A stretch of DNA of 26,447 bases from Priapulus caudatus (lineage: Eukaryota; Priapulida; Priapulimorpha; Priapulimorphida; Priapulidae). The stretch lies in assembly GCF_000485595.1 (NCBI RefSeq), contig NW_014577192.1, forward strand, positions 178,052 to 204,498, in the 5' to 3' direction. A program made the position numbers and the translations under genes. Numbering within the stretch: position 1 is the first letter of the stretch; every line of letters begins with the position of its first letter. Below the pieces are notes generated by a model. The model searched no databases and was not told where the DNA came from. It worked only from the letters and a program-made list of their open reading frames with translations. Of this stretch, positions 1-9,700 are shown piece by piece.

Positions 1-293
1 TTAATGATGCACCTTTGGTCAGGCCTGCACCTTTAGAAGATGACCAACAAGTACATACGGTTATCATCACATATCCTGCTCTGTCACCAAACGACACCTA
101 CTATCAAGATCACCGGTTAAGATCGCACCTCCATTTGATGAACGACGCACACCTCTGGGTTAACGTCAAACCTTTGGTCAACGTCACCCCTCCAGTCGTC
201 AACCGACGTCGCATAAGACATTGTCACAACCGCTGATATCATCACTGTCACCAGCATCGTCACCACTGTTGTCACCACCACCACCACCATCAC
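1..293. repeat. degenerate GTCACC/ATCACC simple repeat
   Basis: This stretch is rich in short variants of GTCACC, ATCACC and GTCAAC, becoming purer toward the end (about 225-293), where CACCAC triplets dominate. An open frame of 73 codons crosses it, but its composition follows the repeat and it has no recognisable domain. I see no gene here. Confidence 0.5.
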
Positions 294-930
294 ATGAGAA
301 TGTATTCCGAGAGATCGCACGCACGCGCTCGCACGCGAGACAGAGAGAGAGAGGTATCCATCTGCGAGACGCTCGCTAGAAGACTCCGAGACGAATCGCG
401 AAGACGTGCGGCGAACCTCGCTCCTCGCTCGACCGCCGAAGCTATACCGGCGGCGCCCCCTGGTCAGCCTCCCTCGCCGCCACCACCGTCGCTCGCAGCC
501 GCCCGCGCTGGGGCTTCACTTCACGGAACAGCAACGATTATACATGCAGACTTCGAGACGCGCGGCGAGCAAGAGGAGGGGATGCTCAGCCTCCTCCTCC
601 TCGCGGCGCGTCCGCGGCGCGACTGAGCGCGAGAGAGAGGCTCCCGCTAACTCCGCCCGCCGCCGCCGCCGGGGAGACAAAGCCGGCCGACCGCCGCGCC
701 GCCGCCGCCGCCGCGACGACGATGCTATGTAAATTACGCGCGGGGGGTAACGGGTTAAGAGCGAACCGGCAGCGAGCGACTCCTGGTGTGTTATTTCAGC
801 GTTGATTTTTTTTTGAAAAGACGGCGCGAGTCGTGAATGGTCGAGCCGGCGGGGGCGGGGGCGGAGCCGGGGCGGTCCTATCTCAGATATTTCGCAGTCG
901 TCAGATATTTCGCGCGACACCGGAATCAGT
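294..930. promoter_or_regulatory. GC-rich CpG-island-like segment with GC boxes, possible promoter/5' leader
   Basis: The base composition jumps to very GC- and CpG-rich, with CCG/CGC triplet runs around 655-725 and overlapping GC-box-like GGGGCGG motifs at about 850-875. Just downstream, the 13-mer tcagatatttcgc occurs twice (883-895 and 901-913), 18 bases apart. Such a segment fits a promoter or 5' leader, and the nearest + strand gene is transporter copy A. Open frames exist on both strands, but their Arg/Ala/Pro-rich products look like by-products of base composition. No TATA box or start codon could be tied to the gene, so the promoter role is inference. Confidence 0.35.
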
Positions 931-2030
931 ACGTAATGGTGCTGCGATGCTTCACGCTTTATTTATGTCCATGGCCCACTGAAATTATAACAAATTAATT
1001 GTTATATTTTTACAATGTTATATTGTTATAGTTCAGTACCATGGCCACACACGGGTAACGCTTGCTTTTTTTGGCACGAGACTTTGGCGTGCTACCGCGT
1101 GCTGCGCCCTGGCGGTGACCCCAAATCGCGTAATGCAATCAAAGGTGCCGAACGCGAGTCCCTAATCGATTAGCTCTATACATGTATGTATATGTATATA
1201 TATATATATATATATATGCAGGTATGATATATCTGATGCACCATTGGCACCCTGTCGGCGAAGGATCCGTGTCGAGTTGTGTCCTCCTGCAGTCGCCCCT
1301 GTCGTTTGGAACACGCATACGCGGTATATTTGCTGGTTACGACATTTGCTGGTGGGCGTCCTCACACAGGTGAAGTGATGAAAGAAGAAAACGAAAAATG
1401 CAGGTATGCTCCAGGACGAGCGGCGGTGCCACTCCCAATGCTCTTACCTTCGCAGTCATCGGCATCATAGAAATAAATGTCATCTACGAACTATTCGTGT
1501 CGCGAGGTAGACCAACTGTCCGTGTTTTTCTTTTTTGTTTCATGGTGCTATCATTTGTACGGCGACTGCCATAGTCCTGCGTTTATAACGATTTTCACGA
1601 TGGATTGACTGTGATTAGCACACGTTTCAGGCACGAAATTAAAATGAAGAAGTCAATCCTCCAATTCATAAATTCTAAGGAATCTCCGAGTCTCCTAATT
1701 TCTGTCAATACTTATTAATTCTCGTTAATCCCTATTATCCTCGTCGATTAATTCAGATAAGATTAGATTAATTAAAATTAGAGTAATTAAGCGTACTATT
1801 GTAGTGAGCTGTTACCTGTTAAACTGAAAATTCGCCAGCGTCCGAGTGAAAGAAACGCGTGAATGAGACATGGTCTGGTCTAAACAATGACTCACGACAC
1901 AATAATATATTCTTCTTAACATTTTTTTCGACGCGCCACCTACCGTGAATTACCTTCTAAACGAAGTGTGGCGTGTGTTGTGCAGATTTCTACTCCCGTT
2001 TACCGAATATGCCGTTCTCACATCGTAGTT
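931..2030. other. non-coding stretch, no gene seen
   Basis: Mixed-composition DNA with a TA/GTATA microsatellite at about 1181-1217 and an AT-rich zone rich in AATTA motifs at about 1660-1790. A well-placed start codon context (accATGG at 1041) is followed by only 14 coding bases before a GT, which is not enough to call an exon. It probably lies upstream of copy A or within a long first intron. Confidence 0.4.
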
Positions 2031-2173
2031 GAATAAGCCAGTTCGTAGTTAGCCAAGGAGTTGTGTGACGTCAACATTGCTCACGGCGTATTTGTGGACA
2101 AAAAATCGGAAGAATTCTTCGCAGTGCGGGCGTGCGCTCTCAGTTCCGTCGATATTGTACACCAGGAGCGTAA

Positions 2174-2205
2174 GATAATAGGGATTATAGGGATTCCCTA
2201 TTATC
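2174..2205. repeat. short perfect hairpin
   Basis: gataataggga (2174-2184) pairs perfectly with tccctattatc (2195-2205) across a 10-base loop. It sits just inside the left end of the inverted-repeat element, before the array begins. Confidence 0.6.
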
Positions 2206-2223
2206 ATACTCCAGATGTACACG

Positions 2224-2972
2224 ATTCTGTATAGGCCTACGTGTACACGCACGCATGTGTACGTGTACACGCACAGCATGTGTACGTACCACCAATACGC
2301 ACGCACCACGCACGTGTTACGTGCCACACCGCACACGCACGCACTGAACGTACCACGTACGCACGTACGCACGCACACGTGCACACGCACGGCACGCATG
2401 TGTACGTGTACAGGTACGCACGCTGTAGCGTGCACACGTACCGCAGTGTACGTGCACAACGCGCGCAACGTGTACGGTCTGCACACGCACGCACGCCACG
2501 CACGCACGCACGGCACGCACGCACGCACCACGCACCGCCGTAGTACGTGACCACACGCATTGCACGCATTGTGTACGTGCACACGCCACGCACACACGTG
2601 TACGTTGCAAACTGCACGCACGCATGACGTGTATACGTGCCCCACGCACGTCAGCGCACGCACGTTGTACGTTGCACACGCCGCACGCCCGCACGTGTAT
2701 ACGTGCCCACGCACGCACGCACGCACGTGTACGTGCACACGCACGCACGCCACAATGCTACGTGCACTACGCACGCACGCCACGCAACATGTACGTGCAC
2801 AGCGCACACACGCACGCACGTGTACGTGCCAACACGCACCGCACGCACGCACGCAAGCACGTGTTACGTGTGCACACTGTGCAGCCACGCACGTGTATGT
2901 GCACACGCAGGCACGCATGCACGCACGCACGCACGTGTACGTGCACACGCACGCACGCACGTGTACGTGCAC
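2224..2972. repeat. ACGC/GTGC/GTAC alternating purine-pyrimidine array
   Basis: About 750 bases built from ACGC, GTGC, GTAC and CACGTG words in almost unbroken purine-pyrimidine alternation. A module close to acgtgtacgtgcacacgcac recurs several times (for example around 2727, 2818, 2933 and 2957). All six frames are largely open because the repeat avoids stop codons, giving Cys/Val/Arg- or His/Thr/Ala-rich nonsense proteins. No coding function is proposed. Confidence 0.9.
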
Positions 2973-3121
2973 ACGCGAAGACTAGCATTACAACGACACA
3001 GATGCATGCGTATGTGTACTGTACGGTTGAAATACGAAATATTTTGTCACAAATGTCCTGACCCGGAAGAATTCGTGGCAAAGTTTGCGTATGCGCAGAC
3101 TGTAACTACGAACTGGCTTAT

Positions 3122-3552
3122 TCATATGAAATCGGCAGCCAAATAGGCAACCTAGGCCAGTTTAGATGCCCGCCTTCACCGAAACCGAGGTGATGATTTA
3201 CAATTCGATACGGATCAATAGCATCCAACTATTCCCTCACACAATACCCGTGTTGTATCCGACGTATGTTACTATAATTAATTGGTTATATTATTTCAAA
3301 TACAACGTTGTGGCATCATGGTATGGCATACCTAAAATATTGTGTGCACGGATAGCAAATGTTAGATATTGGGCGGGGGCTAATAGTTTCCAGAGATCTT
3401 AATAGATGATTAAGAAATATTTTCTTAAAAGGACTATGTTATCACATTAGCAAATAACTAACGATCCAGTTTACTCAAGACGATAATCTGTTTTTCTTGC
3501 CGACAGGATGACTTGCATAAACGGTTGCTAACATTGCAAACCTTGGTTACAG
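3122..3552. other. non-coding stretch before transporter copy A exon
   Basis: AT-rich DNA with no repeat and no recognisable exon, ending in a splice acceptor (ttggttacag) at 3543-3552. The missing first coding exon of copy A must lie upstream, because the first recognisable exon starts one base into a codon. Confidence 0.4.
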
Positions 3553-3743
3553 GTCCTTACTGGACGTCACACCGCATGCAGGTGGTGATGTTGTCGTTTC
3601 TGATGTTCGTCTGCCTCTACATGCAGCGGACGAACATGAGCGTAGCGATCGTCTGCATGGTCAACCACACCGCCTTAGAAGATAACACGTCCGACGTCAT
3701 TGTATCAGAGGATTGCGGACGAAACATAACGCAGCAGCAAGAA
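3553..3743 (+). CDS. copy A exon 1 (membrane span 1)
   Basis: The acceptor ttacag ends at 3552 and the donor gtaaat starts at 3744. The exon opens two bases into a split codon (intron phase 1) and closes on a codon boundary. It encodes YWTSHRMQVV, then a hydrophobic span ending LYMQRTNMSVAIVCMVNHT, then a luminal loop with CGRNIT, where both NHT and NIT are potential N-glycosylation sequons. The Arg before the span and the Arg in RTN-SVAIV are standard for SLC17 proteins. The matching exon of copy B is five codons longer in the loop. It joins in frame to the exon at 5052, restoring QQEDGEF across the junction. Confidence 0.9.
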
Positions 3744-6700
3744 GTAAATACACGGCGATAACATATACACATATGCAGTATACGCACTGTAGCGGCATAC
3801 GCAGACAGGTCGCCATAAACGTGGTATCCAAGTGGTAAATAATGGGGCTTTCTTCACATATTATACACGAATTGGAATATTAGAGCCGGGTGTGTGTGTG
3901 TGTGACAACTGTCTGGATCTGTTACAGCTCTTTCACATGCAACTTATTCCAGCTAATCTAGTGACAGTTCAGTATTTTTGCGGCCGGGTTACCCCCAGTT
4001 ATCTAACTATGAATCAAACTTTAAACTATATGCCATCGGAGTATGGCAGCGTATTATAGGATGTTTCAGAGATATCTGGGATTCTCTCTTCGAAAGAGAA
4101 ATGTGAGAAAAAAGGTTTACTGTTTATGTGAGTCTACCGCAGCTCAGACACCTGGTCGAAATTACATTGCAATATCGCACCCACCCCAGCGAGAATATGA
4201 ATTTTCTATTACTGGTGTGGGATAATTTGTTCTCAGGGAAAGCAGTGATATCACCTCATGTGGCCAATTTTACGCGGACATTTTTCAGTGATTCCATTAA
4301 TCCATCTCGTCAAGGTTAACCAGCGAAGCATGCGCGCAATGGTGACGCCTCACATTTTAGTTAAAATGAGAGAAATTTGCTAAACAGCCTTGAATTTACC
4401 GGCTCCAGTACGATGCCGTCAATTCTCCTTATTCTGCTCGCATTCTATGGGCTTCCTCTTAAGTTATCCTGCACTTAAATCGCAGGTATGCTCATAAGCT
4501 ATGCTTTGGTTTCTCTTCTTTCACTCTATATTGTAAAATTGAAGGGCGTTTTTCTAACACGGCTGTTTCACATCGAACACATGCATGGTACATGACTTTT
4601 TATAAAAACGGATGTCTGCCAAGACCACTTTGTATTGATATCAGCGCATTTTATACTCGTGGAAAGTGCACGGAAATAAACAATTCATATACACTGACGA
4701 GTAAAATTCATATATGGAAAAATTATATTGCTCAAAACTTACATTCGAAAATACAGTTAGCTTTCGGATTAAGGAAGCCTTATTTAATTTTACTGTACGA
4801 GAAACACTTAATCTTTCATCGTTTATCACCCGTTGTAATTTATCGTATATCTTTGCTTCTCACACTATGAAACCATGATTGTCAGCCGTCTTTCTGCTTA
4901 AATATTTGCAAGCATTTGGCTATCGACTACATATATGTTCGCTCGCTATACTTCAATCATCAAGTCCCTACAAACGTTCATGTTCTGATTTTGGAATTGA
5001 ACGTGCTGAATATAATCACCCGACGCCCCCCATGTTTTTTCCCAACCGCAGGATGGCGAGTTTGTGTGGGATAAGCAGAAGCAAGGCCTGATATTGTCGT
5101 CGTTCTTCTGGGGCTACATCTTGACGCAGATCCCGGGCGGATTGCTCGCCAAGAAATACGGGCCGCGATGGACATACGCGGGGTTTCAATTCTCGGCGTC
5201 CGTGCTGACGATGCTCTGCCCTCTCGCCGCTAGAGGGGGCTGGCAATTATTAATTCCGCCGTTTTTCGCTTGAGATTTTTTGCGCGGAGTAATTTAAAGC
5301 TATTTGAATGACATACGATTAAGAGGTAATGCTGCCACCATATGATTTTTGATTTTATTTAATTATTAATAATATTTATATTTATTGATTATATATGTAT
5401 ATTTATATGCAGTTTGATCTTACTAAATTATTCATGTTTCATCAATCCGATGTATATATGGATCTACAATGCCTCAAACTTTACTTCATCATGTTCACTA
5501 TGTTCATTGGTCAATTTGTCATTCTATTCATTCATTTATTTATTTATTCATTCATTCATTCATTCAATTAATCATTTCTCTGAAACAGCAGCAACCTTTA
5601 CTACGAGTAATGCCCTTTCCTATCCAGGGTGTAGCCTTTCCGTGCTACAATGGTTTAATGGGCCTCTGGTCGCCTCCAAACGAGAGAAGTAGTCTCGTGT
5701 CTTATGGAACAGCAGGCATGCATCTCGGCAACGTCATTGCTCTGCCCGTCGCCAGCGTTCTTTGCAGTAGCGTCAGCTGGGATTCAATCTTCTACATTTT
5801 TGGTAATATAATATATTTTTGGTATCGTCGTACAATATTGCATACTTGTTGTGATATAATGCGATATGCGAGTGTAATGAAAGGCAAATTCAAAGTCGGT
5901 AAATCCGGTAGCTACGCTTGTTTTTGCAGGTGGCGTGGTTTCTCACGATGCTTGTGGATTGTGTAATGTGTTTATGACTCACCGGAGGAAATCCACCGGT
6001 ATTAGTTGAGGTTGAAGAGGACTAAGCGATCCGAGAATCTTGAAAGAAGCCAGTCACACACTGGAGAAAGCGGTATTGAACACGTCTTCCACTATTCAGT
6101 GACAATATTAATCTCGTCCATCACTCCATCCTCCATCTATGCTAATTCCATGCCATCCAATACCATCCATCATTCCATCCAATCTCATCCAGCCATCCAT
6201 GTCCATCATGGAGTCCATCCATTTCCATCCATCCATCCATCCCATCCATTCCATCGCCATCTCCATCCTGGCCATGCCACCATCCATCCATTCATGCTAT
6301 CTTATCCATTCATGACCATCCTCCCATGGCCATCACATGCCGAGCGCCATCACCATAGGAACCATCCATACCAATCATCCATGCGCATTCACATCCATTC
6401 CATCCATAGCCATCGCATCCATCCATTCATCCATCCATCATGCATCCATCACATACCATCCCATGGCCATCCCATGCCATTCCATCCAGTGCATGCCATC
6501 CATCGACCATGGCGCCATGCCATGCGCATCCAGCCATCCATCCATAACCGATCCATTCTACATCCATACCATACCATCCATCCCATACTTACCATCCCAT
6601 ATCATCTCATCGCTCCCCGCCACCCATCCATCCATGCTATCTATCCTATCGCATTCTATCCATCCTCATCCCTGCCATCTCTTGCCATTCATAACTACAT

Positions 6701-9700
6701 CTGCCAATCCATGGCCATCCATCCATACCATCCATCATCCATGGATGACCAATGGCATCCCATCCATCGCATCCATACCATCCATCCATCCATTCCAGCC
6801 ATCATCTATCCATCATGCCAGTCCGATCCATCTATGCCATCCATCCATCTATCATATTCTATCCCCAGTTCCATCCCATGGCCCCTCGAGCATCCATTCC
6901 ATTCATAGACCATCCAATTCATTGCCATCGATGCAGGTCCATCTACCATCCAGCATGCCATGGCCATTCCCATCTCCATCCATCATCGCATCCATCCACC
7001 ATTCTATCACATTACTAAATCCACCATCAACTCATCCATCATCCTTCCCAACAATCCTATACCAGTCCATAGCCATCCATGCCAGCATCCATTCCATCGC
7101 GATCCATGCCATCCATAATAAACCTCGCATCCAATACCATACCATCCTACCGATTCACAATCCATTTCCATGCCATTCCATAACATCCATGCATCCATCC
7201 ATTCACATCCATCCATCGACTCATCATACTCCATTCGAGTCAATACCATTACGATCACATGCCATCCATTCATACCATCCCATCCACATCGACATCCATG
7301 TACCATCGGGCCATCACCAATCATCATCCATCCATAATCATTCCATAACCATCCATACGCATACGTCGTCCATTCTCATCCAATCTATGCTATCTATGCC
7401 ATCCAACATAGCCATTTTCAACCATATCATAAATTCATCATTGTGCTTATTTACAGTTCATTAGCCCTCCCACCGTATTATGAAGCATCGTGTAACATCA
7501 TTCACTATCAATCTCTAAAAACCTCTGAAATTTAATGGAAAACGCTTAAGGAGCGATGTCTCAGAACCGATTCAAAGACGCTGTTACCTGCTTCGTGCTA
7601 GCACAAGGAGAATTCCAGCTGGGAACAGAGCTACTTCAGCGTTCACCTGACAGTATGGCGGCTGACGTACATCACTATATGACGTCATAGCGTGGGGTTA
7701 CTTTACATGATGGCTCATACAAACCTCCACGTACATGTTCGAGGTTCTCAAAAATACGATATGACATGTGGTGAGTGCGGGTTAATACAGAGAATCAATG
7801 GAGACGACACAGTAAATGTGTAACAATGCAGAGCTCACGGTCTTACGTATATACTGCTTACCTGTATAGTCCCCTATTAGATTTGTTATATCAATGCATA
7901 TATTATTACATTATGTATAAACAGTAATATATCGTATTATATATATATATATCTATATAATATTATATATTATATCAATCGATCATCAGCTTCAAGTCTC
8001 ATATTTTCTAGAGCATTATCGTATATGTGTTAGCATCGACGATACGACCTATAAAAGAGTACCACATTGTGCGTTAGTGGCAGACATGTATTCTAGCACG
8101 AAGAGTAATGAAACGTGACCGTTTACAGCACACGTGCTCGTCAACGCCGTTCTAAAAGTGTGCCTATAACGATGATCACCCTATAACACGATAATGACGC
8201 AAGATCGACGTTATGATGGCGGTAGCCAATAGCATTACTTGCTGGCTTAACTCGATTTTTCCCAAAATGGCGTGCTGTTCGAACTGCCCCTAATATCAGC
8301 GGAAACGGAGCACAGAACTCTCGAGGAGTAATGCGGCCGATTCATGATCACGGGTAAACTATCTGAACGACAAATCTGGGTTCGAGGATATGCGACGTTC
8401 AATAGGTGGAGTGACCGTCACAACCAGAAACCGGACACCTGTACGGGCGCGCACACACGCAACGCACAAAACGTCACAAAGCGCACACCTGCTCTCACCA
8501 CACGCACCACACACACGAGCACATGTAACACAACGCACTAGAGGGACAAATACACAATCATCACACACACCACAGCACCAGGAACACACACACACACACA
8601 GGCACACACACCACACACAAACATAGCACACGGCATGAAGAGACCACACACCACACACACGCAACATGATCACAACACACACACCCCCACACACCGCACA
8701 CCCGCGCACACACAGCACACACACAGACAACATCACTTTAGACACAACACAGACAACGAGATAACCCAGCACACACACAACACACACACCACCACTGGCA
8801 CACACACACACACGAACACCACACGCACAACACACACACACACACAACACACACACACGAAGCCGGAAGCACTACACACACACACACACACACAAATACA
8901 CACTCACACACACGCGCGCACGCACGCACACTTTCTCTCCCACACACACATACCTACGTACAAAAATCGATAGCGAGCTCAATATCTGCGATGGATTGGA
9001 ACATGTTCCGCAATAAAAAAGGCACTCCAAAAAAGAAGGCGCACTAAAAACATGTCTAGCTGCATAAGTGTCAAACTACCAACTCAGCGTACCTACAGCT
9101 AGCGTACCTAGCGTAGTAGGTGGGTTGCGTACATGTACGCACGCAGTGTACAAACGGCGCTCGCCTGCAATACCAGCGTATGATAACGCAATACGAATTT
9201 AATTTATATACTAGCTATCATCTCATTGGCGCGTGAATAACATGTAAATTATTATTTTCGTATAGTTGCGTGTCTCCTCTTCCAGGTCTGTTCGGTACGG
9301 CCATCTTTCTGGTCATCGCCGGTTACATTGACTGTAAGAACGCCTGGCTCGCCGTACTGATGATGGTCATCGGAAATTTCTGCAATGGTTTCATATTCGG
9401 TGGCGTTGGAGTCGCCCATCTCGACCTGGCCCCGCGATTCGGATCCGTAGTCTTCAGTGTTATGAACACAGGAGCAACTCTGTCCGGCATAGTATCACCT
9501 TACGTGATCGGCATTATAACATCAGAGGTGTGATTTTCTTAAGTTCTCCGGCAGTTTCTCATGCACTGCGATGCATTATTGTGATTGCAAATGACGTGGT
9601 CTCAACCCGTACATTTAAAATTCAGTGTTACGCATAGTAATATAGCTCAAGGAACGCGGGCGAACATTAATTGGTTCGTTTAATTGCAGCAAACTCAACA

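Larger units (their letters stand above)
2031..3121. mobile_element. inverted-repeat-bounded element with an ACGC/GTGC repeat core (MITE-like candidate)
   Basis: The 21-mer gaataagccagttcgtagtta at 2031-2051 is matched perfectly in reverse complement at 3101-3121. Inside it, a second block is also matched in inverted orientation but imperfectly: left tatttgtggacaaaa (about 2089-2103) and a right-side counterpart near 3043-3057. Between these ends lies a roughly 750-base low-complexity array. Terminal inverted repeats around a non-coding core of about 1.1 kb fit a miniature inverted-repeat element whose centre became, or captured, a microsatellite. No clear target-site duplication flanks it and no transposase is present, so 'mobile' is inference. 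Confidence 0.5.

Noticed and set aside
406-920. Arg-rich frames on both strands in the CpG-rich segment
   Set aside because: Composition-driven; both strands are open and no domain or conserved motif is visible.
1041-1054. accATGG followed by a GT, as a possible first coding exon of copy A
   Set aside because: Only 14 bases are coding and the phase (2) does not match the phase-1 entry of exon 1 at 3553.
2049-2972. A 307-codon minus-strand open frame and several + strand frames across the ACGC/GTGC array
   Set aside because: They are Cys/Val/Arg- or His/Thr/Arg-rich, present in every frame, and follow from a repeat without stop codons.
6006-7464. Two overlapping + strand open frames of 300 and 375 codons
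   Set aside because: They translate the CCAT array into His-Pro-Ser-Ile repeats, overlap each other, and lie in an intron between homologous transporter exons.
8359-8973. A 165-codon minus-strand and a 112-codon plus-strand open frame
   Set aside because: Both are products of the CA microsatellite in an intron of copy A.
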